Assembly: GCF_017814975.1 (NCBI RefSeq)
Contig: NZ_JAGIQA010000003.1
Location: 1-64,000, forward strand
Reading direction: 5' to 3'
Source: Cupriavidus consociatus
GTDB taxonomy: Bacteria > Pseudomonadota > Gammaproteobacteria > Burkholderiales > Burkholderiaceae
Length of the DNA stretch: 64,000 bases
Part shown: piece by piece, positions 21,113 through 28,746 of the stretch
How the letters are laid out: every line of letters starts with the position of its first letter
Numbering within the stretch: the stretch's first letter is position 1
The notes under the pieces: generated by a model
Databases searched by the model: none
Told to the model about the DNA's origin: nothing
Seen by the model: the letters and a program-made list of their open reading frames with translations, nothing else
Position numbers and translations under genes: made by a program

Positions 21113-23099
21113 ACCGATTGCGCCAAGCCTCAGCCTTATCAGCGATACGGAAATCGCGTGGGCATGTGCCATCATGGGGTTGCCAGATAACGCCTTCTCG
21201 GCGGAGGGGAGAGCGGATCCCCGGCTTGCTGTCATGCGGTCCCTGGACACGCTCGATGTCGAGGCCTGTCCTGGTAGCGGCAAGACAACCTTGCTGGTCG
21301 CGAAACTGGCAATTCTCGCCAACCGATGGACATCGAGTCGCAATGGGATCTGTGTTTTATCGCATACCAATGCCGCCAGGACTGAAATTGGTGATCGCTT
21401 GAGCGCATCAAGCGCGGGCGTACGCCTGCTGCGCCACCCACATTTCATTGGCACCATTCATTCGTTCGTGAACGAGTTCCTGGCAGTGCCTTGGCTGCGT
21501 TCCAAGGGATTCCCCATCAAAGCGATCGATACGGAAATTGCACTGCAGGATCGGTGGCGCCGGATCCCACGGAACATTCAACTCGGTCTCGGCAAAAAGT
21601 ATATGGGATGGTGGTCCATGACGTACACCAGACCAGATTACACGGGAGGACCGAAGGAAGAGTACTCCAGTGCAACCCCGACATACAAGGCCATGCTTGA
21701 TGCATGCCGGGCGTCGACTGCGGCGGGGTACTATTGCTTTGATGAAATGTTCATTTGGGCATCGGAATTGCACGACCGTCATCCGTATGTCATTAACACG
21801 ATCCGTCGTCGCTTTCCCTTCGTTTTTATTGATGAAGTCCAAGATAATTGCGAATTGCAAGCAGCATTTCTGCACCGGCTGTTTGTGGACGGCGAGAATC
21901 CTGTGATTCGTCAACGCTTCGGAGATTCTAACCAAGCAATCTATCATGCATCGGATGCCAGTGGTGCAGTAACCGATCGCTTTCCGGGACCCGAAAAGGC
22001 TGATCTTCCGAATAGCTTTCGGTTTGGGAACGAGGTTGCCTTGGTGGCTGCGCCGCTGGGGGTTCGGCCCCAAGCGCTTGTTGGGCTGGGACCAACACCA
22101 GCGAAAGTTCAGCACGCCACCTGCAAGAACACGCTCTTTCTGTTCGATGACACGTCGGTATTGGATGTGCTTCCCGCGTATGCGCGCCATTTGCTCAAAT
22201 CCTTTGATCACGAGGCGCTCGCGAGAGGCGAGTTCACAGCGGTAGCTGGAGTTCATCGGTCTGATAAAGACGACCATCTGCCACGGTTCATGGGGCACTA
22301 TGCGCCTGACTACCTTCCCGAACTCGCCGGTCGTCTGCCCAAACCAGCATCGTTCCTCCAGTTTCTCGCGCGCGCAAGGCTGGAGCTGGAGGAAACCCGA
22401 AGCACTCATCCAATGACGCGATGTTGCGCGGAGGCGATGCTCAAGCTCATCGAACTCTCAAGTCCAGATCACACCATCCCGCCTGTACGCCCCGCTCATC
22501 GGCACCTGCTTACGCTACTCAGCAGCGACGTGGATCGCCGGAGCTATCTGACGATTCTGGATACCTTCATCGTACAGCGAGGCCATGTGTCTGCGGACCA
22601 ATGGCAGGACACGATCCGCCCAAGGTTGATTGCATTAGCCGCTGGGGTCATTGGAGGGGCGATCACCAAAGGGGCGGCCCTCCAGTATCTCGCGTGGACA
22701 GAAGAATCGACTGTGCCAGAGAATGTTGAAGTGAAGCGTACCGTCAATCAATTTCAGTACCCTGACAAGAATCCAAAAGTTTCGATTCGCCTCGCATCGA
22801 TCCACGGGGTGAAAGGGGAGACGCATACCGCCACGCTAGTCCTTGAGTCCTTTCAGAAGACGCACCAACTGAAGGCACTGCTACCGTGGCTTACCGGAAA
22901 GAAGCCAAAAGGGAAGAGCGACAATACGGCAGAAACTCCGACGCTACAGGAACGTCTGAAATTGCACTACGTTGCCATGACCCGCCCTTCCCATATGCTG
23001 TGTTTGGCGTTGCGGCGCGATGCCCTGGGCAAGGGAGATCTAGAGGCTTTTCAGGGAAGGGATTGGCATATTGTCGATTGCAGTGCTTCCGAAAACTAG
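21105..23099 (+). CDS. UvrD-like superfamily 1 helicase (Gabija GajB-like)
   Basis: The protein has 664 residues from ATG 21105, after GGGGA and overlapping the OLD stop by eight bases. Visible motifs are Walker A EACPGSGKTTLL (53-64), motif Ia-like ICVLSHTNAARTEI, Walker B FVFIDEVQDN (Asp 243, Glu 244), motif III-like RFGDSNQAIY, motif IV-like LPNSFRFGNEVA, motif V IRLASIHGVKGETHTATLV and motif VI LHYVAMTRPSHMLCLAL. The set is complete, so the protein should be an active ATPase. In Gabija the helicase partner is thought to sense DNA ends or termini and relieve GajA autoinhibition. Base composition is visibly less GC-rich than the flanking chromosome, which fits transfer. Confidence 0.88.
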   Translation: MREPIAPSLSLISDTEIAWACAIMGLPDNAFSAEGRADPRLAVMRSLDTLDVEACPGSGKTTLLVAKLAILANRWTSSRNGICVLSHTNAARTEIGDRLSASSAGVRLLRHPHFIGTIHSFVNEFLAVPWLRSKGFPIKAIDTEIALQDRWRRIPRNIQLGLGKKYMGWWSMTYTRPDYTGGPKEEYSSATPTYKAMLDACRASTAAGYYCFDEMFIWASELHDRHPYVINTIRRRFPFVFIDEVQDNCELQAAFLHRLFVDGENPVIRQRFGDSNQAIYHASDASGAVTDRFPGPEKADLPNSFRFGNEVALVAAPLGVRPQALVGLGPTPAKVQHATCKNTLFLFDDTSVLDVLPAYARHLLKSFDHEALARGEFTAVAGVHRSDKDDHLPRFMGHYAPDYLPELAGRLPKPASFLQFLARARLELEETRSTHPMTRCCAEAMLKLIELSSPDHTIPPVRPAHRHLLTLLSSDVDRRSYLTILDTFIVQRGHVSADQWQDTIRPRLIALAAGVIGGAITKGAALQYLAWTEESTVPENVEVKRTVNQFQYPDKNPKVSIRLASIHGVKGETHTATLVLESFQKTHQLKALLPWLTGKKPKGKSDNTAETPTLQERLKLHYVAMTRPSHMLCLALRRDALGKGDLEAFQGRDWHIVDCSASEN

Positions 23100-23163
23100 C
23101 CCGCTACTGCGCGTGGCAAGACAAAGTTGACTAAGTTCAAAGAAATAGGGAAGGGGGGCTACT

Positions 23164-23886
23164 GTGGGGCCAATACTGGATCTGCTCAAGCATTTGAAAC
23201 TGGGCCGCTCGCCGGTGTTCGCGGTGTTCATCGCGTTAATCGGCTATCTGGTAGGTAGGCGCTTTTGGCCAAACGACATAGATCCGTTGCCCTCCGGATG
23301 GACATGGGTGCCTCCCATCTTGGTCATGGCCCTCGGCGTGCAGATCGCTGTCTGGATGGTTACACCCATCTACGCTTCCATCAAAGCTGCGCGCACCGAT
23401 GGACGAGCGCGGAAAGCCCATTTAGAGTCTCCGCTCAACGAGGCGGAATCGCAGGTGCTGTATTGCATTGCAAAGAGCAACGCGAGGGAAGTGAACCTCT
23501 ACCTAGCGGCCGAGGCCGCACAACTGCCGTTTAGCGACACGGAACTGCTGGCGATTGCCAATCGTCTATGCTCGCGGCAGATCCTCAGCATACCGGCGTT
23601 CAGTGGGGCGAAGGTTGCCTTGACGGATGCCGGCCGTCGGCGCTCGGAGAGTGTCGTCCAGAGAATTGACGCAATGATCGCCGCGGAGTTGCAGGTAGGC
23701 GACCGGGTGCGTCACATCAACACGGGCCAAGAAATGGTAGTTGCCAACAAGACCGCACACATCGGCAAGACGTTCCAATACGGCCATCCAGTCATTTGCC
23801 AATGGGATCAGAAGGACGGCCCCAGGGTGAGTTCGTACCAGCAGGCCCTCCTGGAACGGCTCCCGCCGGCGACTGATGAAAGCTGA
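23164..23886 (+). CDS. Two-helix membrane protein with cytoplasmic winged-helix-like and YodC-like tail
   Basis: The 240-residue protein starts at GTG 23164 after AAGGGGGG. Two hydrophobic helices (about 17-36 and 48-70) are followed by ESPLNEAESQVLYCIAKSNAREVNLYL, which resembles the soluble part of superinfection-exclusion (SieB-like) proteins. The C-terminal 60 residues (QVGDRVRHINTGQEMVVANKT ... ICQWDQKDG) resemble the small DUF2158/YodC fold, a beta-barrel with VGD start and CQW motif. This fusion is unusual. It lies 64 bases after the helicase and may be a membrane effector or exclusion factor of the same defence operon. The function is inferred from context only. Confidence 0.7.
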   Translation: MGPILDLLKHLKLGRSPVFAVFIALIGYLVGRRFWPNDIDPLPSGWTWVPPILVMALGVQIAVWMVTPIYASIKAARTDGRARKAHLESPLNEAESQVLYCIAKSNAREVNLYLAAEAAQLPFSDTELLAIANRLCSRQILSIPAFSGAKVALTDAGRRRSESVVQRIDAMIAAELQVGDRVRHINTGQEMVVANKTAHIGKTFQYGHPVICQWDQKDGPRVSSYQQALLERLPPATDES

Positions 23887-23890
23887 CGCT

Positions 23891-24047
23891 GCGCGGTCTT
23901 GCCTTCGTAAACGACGCCATATGGTAGGTCAGTGATGACCAGGTCCGCGACCGTTACCCATTGGTCCAGGAGCCCGATGTGCGGGCAGGCCTTATAAATG
24001 AAGTTTGCTGCGGCGCGAACCGGCCAATCTTTGAAATTCCGTTGCAT
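23891..24047 (-). pseudogene. Remnant of an adenine-type DNA methylase
   Basis: In the minus frame from ATG 24047 one reads VTVADLVITDLPYGVVYEGKTAQ, which matches the catalytic segment of ParB-linked DNA modification methylases (usual form ADLV-TDPPYNVAYEGKT). The catalytic DPPY tetrad has decayed to DLPY. Upstream text (MQRNFKDWPVRAAANFIYK) and downstream text (LSSVAGGSRSRRACW) no longer look like the family, so only about 50 codons survive. It points to an earlier phage or restriction-modification passenger in the island. Confidence 0.5.
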
Positions 24048-24174
24048 GAGGAGTCTGTGGCCCGCAGATTATGAGCTCGGCGAACTGCCGACTGCTCCGC
24101 CGCGGCCCAAGGTCAAACGTGCTTTTGGCAGTCATTCGTCGTTGCCAAGTCAGGCTAAAACTTGAAGGAAATAA

Positions 24175-24894
24175 ATGATGGTAATGACAGATATTTACGC
24201 ATTCGTAGGGGCACTAGGGGCCGTGGTCACTGCAGTAGCTACCTTTTTTCTCTGGCGCGTCACTACAGTCTTGGCAAAAGAGACAAAACGGATGGCGGAA
24301 GCCACCTCGCAGCCCCACGTGGTGGCCACGCTGGACGTGAACCGTTGGTCAGTTCGGCATTTCGATCTCAACGTCGACAACACCGGTAATGCCACGGCCT
24401 ACGATATTGAAATTGAATTCGATCCCCCGCTGGAGAACGGAGAAGCTCGCAGGGACCTTGACATTCCGTTACAACGAATCAGCGTACTCAAACCTAGTCA
24501 AGGCCTTTCCAGCCATGTCGCAGATTACGCGGCGATAAAAGACAAGGCGTACACGGTCAAGATCAGTTGGCGTCGCTCACCGACGGATGCTTTGCGAGAG
24601 GAGAACTGTTACATCTTGAATCTAGCTGACAAGATTGGCATTAGCCAACTGGGCAACGACCCACTTGTTCAAGCGGCCGGTGATATTCGGAATTTTCGAG
24701 AAGATTTTTCTCGGTTTGCGCGCGGGCACACGCGCTTCAAGGTCGATTCATTTTCTTCATCGGATCGCCGCCGCGAGCAAGAGGCCATAGCCGAAAGGCG
24801 ACGCCAATCGCTGGAAGAGCAATTGCATGCGTCGAGTGGTGCTGCTGACTCAGCCCCGGCCAGACAAAACGGCTCCATGGATAACCAGTTCTGA
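24175..24894 (+). CDS. Single-helix membrane protein of unknown function
   Basis: The 239-residue protein starts at ATG 24175 after AAGGAA; nearby ATGs at 24178 and 24184 are also usable. One N-terminal helix (IYAFVGALGAVVTAVATFFLWRVTTVL) is followed by a beta-rich domain (QPHVVATLDVNRWSVRHFDLNVDNTGNATAYDIEIEFDPPL), which reads like an immunoglobulin-like fold common in uncharacterised membrane-anchored proteins. A charged coiled-coil-like tail has RRREQEAIAERRRQSLEEQ. Lying 288 bases after the membrane protein gene, it may be an independent passenger or an accessory defence factor. I do not recognise a named family. Confidence 0.7.
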   Translation: MMVMTDIYAFVGALGAVVTAVATFFLWRVTTVLAKETKRMAEATSQPHVVATLDVNRWSVRHFDLNVDNTGNATAYDIEIEFDPPLENGEARRDLDIPLQRISVLKPSQGLSSHVADYAAIKDKAYTVKISWRRSPTDALREENCYILNLADKIGISQLGNDPLVQAAGDIRNFREDFSRFARGHTRFKVDSFSSSDRRREQEAIAERRRQSLEEQLHASSGAADSAPARQNGSMDNQF

Positions 24895-25298
24895 CACCTA
24901 GCCCGTCGTCACTGCCTCCGACGCGGCCCACTCCGAAAGTTCGGCCCCGCAGGTCACCGTTGGGCAACTCTCGCAACTAGGGAAGGGCCAGAATTGTAAA
25001 GAAAGCGCGGACAGCCAACGCAATTCGACTCTCCCCGTCGATCTGGCCACCGAGCTGACAGAAGCGCTAGTATGGTCGTTGTCTGCCGACTTGTGATCTG
25101 TCAGGTATTCGAGCAAGGACAAGCCAGCCGGCACAGTGAGGGTCCGAGTACTCCGCCCAGGTACGAAATGCGGCAAATCTGGCGCCCCAGACTTCCGCCA
25201 GTGATGGTGTTGCACCAACCGTACAAGTTGAGAAGCTCTCTGGTAACGTCGCGGCAGCGGGGCGAGAGCCAAGTTTGAATACGCTTGTCGTGTGGTAT
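24895..25298. other. Intergenic region, no supported gene
   Basis: Frames on both strands (notably minus 24898-25272) lack recognisable domains and ribosome sites. The region may hold eroded genes of the island. Confidence 0.4.
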
Positions 25299-25547
25299 AT
25301 GGTGCAGATTGCGCAATCGGAGACAGATGTGGGCCGAATCTTTGTCAACTTACCTGATACGCAGATTGAGGCATTAGCGGCAATAGCGGAGGCCGACCAT
25401 CGTTCACGGGCGGCTATCGTCCGCGATGCCCTCAAGACGTACATTTTGCAGCGAAAGCTGGCGCTTGAGGCTGATGTGTTCGGGCTGTGGAAGGACAAGA
25501 AGTTCGACAGCCTCGCATACCAGGAGGACCGGCGGTCGGAATGGTGA
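25299..25547 (+). CDS. Orphan ribbon-helix-helix antitoxin-like protein
   Basis: The protein has about 82 residues from ATG 25299; a GTG at 25329 is also possible. GRIFVNLPDTQIEALAAIAEADHRSRAAIVRDALKTYILQ is a typical ribbon-helix-helix fold (CopG/ParD/RelB type): a DNA-binding strand, two helices and the conserved R-S/A-AIVRDAL. The C-terminal tail (VFGLWKDKKFDSLAYQEDRRSEW) is the kind that wraps a toxin. A frame begins at 25541, overlapping the stop behind CAGGAGG, as in toxin-antitoxin pairs, but ends after about 36 codons. The toxin is therefore missing or truncated. Confidence 0.72.
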   Translation: MVQIAQSETDVGRIFVNLPDTQIEALAAIAEADHRSRAAIVRDALKTYILQRKLALEADVFGLWKDKKFDSLAYQEDRRSEW

Positions 25548-25747
25548 ATGGCGATCGATATGCATCAAAAGGCACTTTCGTCGCGGCGTGCGGTAGCAAC
25601 GGCACAGTCAGAACCGGCCCAGCTGGGAGCTGTCGGAGAAGGATCTTTTGAACATAACGGTTCTTATGCGTTTTTTGCATAACCATCGGCAACGCGCATT
25701 GGGGCAACAATTAGGCCGGGGCGATTCGCGCTATATGTTAAGAGGGT

Positions 25748-26065
25748 CTACTCCGGCCCCCTGACGATTTCTCCCCACGAAAGTAGCGATGTGGCGGTTG
25801 TTCGCTTTATCGGGGCGAGCACTTGTAGTGCGATGCTAACCAACTGGATAGGTCTGATAATCTCGCGGTCCACATCGTGAATTTTGGCTTCCGTGGTATA
25901 GATTGCTTGCTGGTCTCCTGCACCTCGCCAAGCTTCTTTCAAGACGGCGCTGTAGTGCCCGGTAGCTTGGGTACCGCTACCGTCATTGCTGATGTCGACG
26001 GCAGCGAGCAGCTTAACTGCCTCCTCATCGCCATCCGGCACCAGTTCTATGCGTACCCGCAACAT
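25748..26065 (-). CDS. Small conserved-looking protein of unknown function
   Basis: The 105-residue protein starts at ATG 26065 after AAGGAA. MLRVRIELVPDGDEEAVKLLAAVDISNDGSGTQATGHYSAVL looks like a beta-sheet protein type often seen as a short passenger in mobile elements. The C-terminal half (REIIRPIQLVSIALQVLAPI) is helical. It is the second gene of a minus-strand pair with 26090-26395, 24 bases downstream. No function can be named. Confidence 0.6.
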   Translation of the reverse strand: MLRVRIELVPDGDEEAVKLLAAVDISNDGSGTQATGHYSAVLKEAWRGAGDQQAIYTTEAKIHDVDREIIRPIQLVSIALQVLAPIKRTTATSLLSWGEIVRGPE

Positions 26066-26089
26066 AGGTCAATTCCTTGCTTGGTTGGT

Positions 26090-26395
26090 TCATTGCGTGG
26101 GCTGGTCTTGCTCCATATCGTCAAGCTTGGTTCGAAGTGTTTCCACGAGCCAGCAGACGAAGTTTTCCCATCCATCTCGGCTGATGGCTAAGCCCTTGCC
26201 ACCCTCGATCAGAACGCAGGTTGGTAGCTCTCTGTCTGTGAGCTCAGGATGGAGCAGCAGCCAGCGAGCCAGGATGTTCTCCAACTCGTACGGGACATCC
26301 TGGAGATGCAGGTAGGTGCCGACCTCAGCTTCGAAGTGCGGAAGCCCTGCCGGCAGCCAGGCCGACAAGAGTCGCATTTTCTGTTGCAGTGACAT
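26090..26395 (-). CDS. Small hypothetical protein, first of a minus-strand pair
   Basis: The protein has about 101 residues from ATG 26395 (MSLQQKMRLLSAWLPAGLP); a TTG at 26413 is an alternative start. The sequence is helical and acidic (YLHLQDVPYELENILARWLLLHPELTDRELP ... WENFVCWLVETLRTKLDDME). It has protein-like composition and no stop or frameshift. It probably shares a transcript with the next gene. The family is not recognised. Confidence 0.5.
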   Translation of the reverse strand: MSLQQKMRLLSAWLPAGLPHFEAEVGTYLHLQDVPYELENILARWLLLHPELTDRELPTCVLIEGGKGLAISRDGWENFVCWLVETLRTKLDDMEQDQPTQ

Positions 26396-26575
26396 AGCAG
26401 ATGGCCAAGACAACCCATTTCGTTCCCATCTGTGATGGTAAAGCGGATTTCAGTGGCCGAGTCAAATGTTGGCCGAAGTGACCTCAGGGGGAACTGCGCA
26501 CGGTCGCCAGAGCGCTGCCACTGAAAGTGAGATGGCCAAGGCGGAGCCGTCCAGGGCCGCCAAGCCATGGTTTTT

Positions 26576-26642
26576 CTTCCCGAGCGGGAAGTTTTGCCCG
26601 CTTGACCCAGACTTTTTCACCCAAATCTTCCCGCTCGGGAAG
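26576..26642. repeat. Inverted repeat CTTCCCGAGCGGGAAG, 35-base spacer
   Basis: The left arm is 26576-26591 and the right arm is its exact complement at 26627-26642. Each 16-base arm is itself nearly palindromic (TTCCCG and CGGGAA), so this is either two operator sites for a dimeric repressor or a large stem. It lies in the 538 bases between the small minus-strand genes and the secreted protein gene, which hold no supported gene. Confidence 0.65.
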
Positions 26643-26808
26643 GATGAAGGCCGCGCCTCGAGCGCGAGTCGGTGAACTCTTGACGTAAAGCCGTGCGGAA
26701 AAGATAAAAAGTGTCCCATCAATCATTGCACGACACTTTTACGTAGAGTTACCGGACAGGTTTACGTTAGAGGACTAAAGCCGCCAGCATGCCAGCCTTG
26801 GCAAGGGG

Positions 26809-26851
26809 GTACGACATTTCTATTTGGCTCAAGTACGACATTACTATTTGG
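26809..26851. repeat. Tandem repeat resembling IS21-family end repeats
   Basis: GTACGACATTTCTATTTGG (26809-26827) recurs as GTACGACATTACTATTTGG (26833-26851), with one mismatch and a 24-base period. On the minus strand the unit reads CCAAATAGAAATGTCGTAC, like the multiple transposase-binding repeats inside IS21-family ends. No istA or istB gene is in the window, so it would be a leftover end. Confidence 0.5.
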
Positions 26852-26864
26852 GCCTAACAACTTG

Positions 26865-26892
26865 GTTTCGCATAATCTATCTTATGTTAAAC
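26865..26892. other. dif-like Xer recombination site, right island end
   Basis: The left arm ends CGCATAA, the six-base centre is TCTATC and the right arm is TTATGTTAAAC. Compared by eye with the Escherichia coli dif site, 9 of 11 bases match in the XerC arm, 4 of 6 in the centre and 10 of 11 in the XerD arm (23 of 28). It lies just outside the small passenger genes and about 55 bases from the end of the next chromosomal-looking gene. It is either the replicon's own dif or the attachment scar of a Xer-using element. Confidence 0.7.
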
Positions 26893-26946
26893 GAATGCCA
26901 GCCCTGACACGCCTCGCGGTGGCTTGAGCGCCCTGGCGCCCGTCCT

Positions 26947-27534
26947 TCAGCGGCCCGCCTTCGGCGCCATCGACACAGCAAACGCTTCGGTATAGACCGC
27001 CTGCACCTGGTCGCCGCGCCGGATGGCCTTGAGTTGCTGCGGATCGCTGACATGCACGTCGATCGTTTTCCCTTTGGGGCCTTTGAGCGTCACCATGCCG
27101 CTCTTGCGGTTGACGTTCACGACATCCGCAGTCACGGTCACCTCCCGGCCGATGCTGCCGCCGGGCTTGGCTCCTGGCGGCGCGCGTTCGATCGTTTCCC
27201 GCTCGATGGCAGATCGCATGCCGGTCTGACGGGTCATGCTCACGGACAGCGCTCGCTTGTACTCGACGGCCACCACGTCGCCAATGCGGACCTGGTCGAA
27301 ATTCCGGACGTCGTCGCCGACCTGCAGGTCGGTAACCTTGCCTTGCTTGTTCCTTAACGAGACCGTGCGCGTGGCACTGTCGATGGCCACAACGGTCGCG
27401 GTGGTCTTGACGGTCTCGGTTGCCATCATCGCCCCGACGCCGGACGCGACATGCACGCTGGATTCTGGCTGGGCTGGCGCTGCACCGCTGGCTGCGGCCA
27501 GCGCGCAGGCTACGAGTAGCTTGGCGAAATGCAT
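26947..27534 (-). CDS. Secreted protein with internally duplicated beta domain
   Basis: The 195-residue protein starts at ATG 27534, with GGAG eight bases upstream; an ATG at 27546 is less likely. The signal peptide ends near AAPAQ. The mature part contains two related units: TATVVAIDSATRTVSLRNKQGKV to VEYKRALSVSM, and TADVVNVNRKSGMVTLKGPKGKT to VYTEAFAVSM. Each unit has the V..D...TV.L....G design of a small beta barrel. The function is unknown; periplasmic location is inferred from the signal. Confidence 0.8.
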   Translation of the reverse strand: MHFAKLLVACALAAASGAAPAQPESSVHVASGVGAMMATETVKTTATVVAIDSATRTVSLRNKQGKVTDLQVGDDVRNFDQVRIGDVVAVEYKRALSVSMTRQTGMRSAIERETIERAPPGAKPGGSIGREVTVTADVVNVNRKSGMVTLKGPKGKTIDVHVSDPQQLKAIRRGDQVQAVYTEAFAVSMAPKAGR

Positions 27535-27815
27535 GCTCGGCTCCATGGCGCTGAGAAACTTTCGGATACGTGAGGTTTAGTTCATCCGCGCCAAAGTACA
27601 AGGCGCGCGGCAAATCACGGAGGTGGCAGCAGCGCGCGCATGCACCAACGTTGCCTTCGCTTTCGCGGGGTTCCGATGACTTGCTGGGCACGCCATCGTC
27701 AGGCAGTTTTGCAGACCTGAACTTGTGGGCGCGAAGCCACAGGACCTTACCAGGCTGTTTTGTTCACCTAGACTAGTGAGCAGCGGCAAACATAGCGCGC
27801 GGTAAGGGAGGAGAC

Positions 27816-28286
27816 ATGGAACCAACCTTCTTTCCCGCCATCCTGGTGGCGGCGGCATTGGCTTGTTTCGTATGGCAATTGCGAAACCGGTTTCTGCTGT
27901 ACTGCAAATCCTATCTCCTGCTTAACGGACTCGTGCTAGCGCCGGCTAAAAGTCGAGAGGTCTCCCTGGTCGGGCACTATGAAGGCAGGGATATCAGTGG
28001 TGTGGTGCCGGCGGAATCCATTCTCTACAAGATCGAGTCACCCTTGAAAATGAAACTGGCGCCTGCCGGACTAGCACAAGGCAATGCGCCGGTCGTGCAC
28101 GCATGGGATGCGCCAAAGTATTCGGTGCAGGTGTTCTGCCGGGGCGAGACGATATGGTCCGGTGCGGTTTCGCGGCGCGAAGCACTACGGGTACGCGAGG
28201 CAGTCGAAGCTTTCCGCAGGCGCGCCAGGGCGCCTCGAAGCGGAGACAAGGCGGTTCATGACCTGCAGCTTCGCTGGGTGGAGTGA
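27816..28286 (+). CDS. Single-helix membrane protein, unknown function
   Basis: The 156-residue protein begins with one hydrophobic helix (FFPAILVAAALACFVWQL). A soluble domain follows (REVSLVGHYEGRDISGVVPAESILYKIESPLKM) with a basic C-terminal helix (RREALRVREAVEAFRRRARAPR). GGAGGAG precedes ATG 27816. I know no named family. The next small gene may also encode a membrane protein, so the two may be related. Confidence 0.7.
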   Translation: MEPTFFPAILVAAALACFVWQLRNRFLLYCKSYLLLNGLVLAPAKSREVSLVGHYEGRDISGVVPAESILYKIESPLKMKLAPAGLAQGNAPVVHAWDAPKYSVQVFCRGETIWSGAVSRREALRVREAVEAFRRRARAPRSGDKAVHDLQLRWVE

Positions 28287-28433
28287 GGATATTGGAGAAT
28301 CCCGGCGAACCGGATGCTCGCAATCGTTTTCCCCGCTATCGGCCAAAAGGATTAGCCGCATTGATCCCTTCTCCTCGTTGCCAAGTCCTGGTTTGCGCTG
28401 AAGAATGCAGTCATGGACCAAGGGAGGCTGACG

Positions 28434-28598
28434 ATGGAAATGCGTTGGGAGAAACTCTACTCAGGCGGCCTGGCCGAATTTCACAAGTCCGAATCCGGGG
28501 CCTGCCGTGCGGCGCGGCGCGCAAGCGCGCTCGACGCGGTGTGGCTGGGAGCGCTGTTGACGGTATTGATAATCGGCAGCGCCCTGCTCTTCAATTGA
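28434..28598 (+). CDS. Small membrane protein (54 residues)
   Basis: AGGGAGG (28421-28427) stands six bases ahead of ATG 28434, which decides this start over the ATG at 28413. The C-terminal half is one membrane helix (AVWLGALLTVLIIGSALLF). The N-terminus is polar with a basic cluster, so the topology is likely N-in. Function unknown. Confidence 0.6.
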   Translation: MEMRWEKLYSGGLAEFHKSESGACRAARRASALDAVWLGALLTVLIIGSALLFN

Positions 28599-28746
28599 AA
28601 CCGACACCGCTATGGCTGGTCCCATGCCGTTTCCAGGCGGGGTGTCCGGCAAACGATAGCCACGTCATGCGGATCGCAGGCGCTTGCATCATGCCCCGCC
28701 TCGTAGGTATAGTCACCCGCGATGACTCCATCGCGGAGACTTGCCG

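Noticed and set aside
24898..25272. Minus-strand frame of 124 codons
   Set aside because: No ribosome site, no family resemblance, Ser/Thr/Pro-rich text; probably chance.
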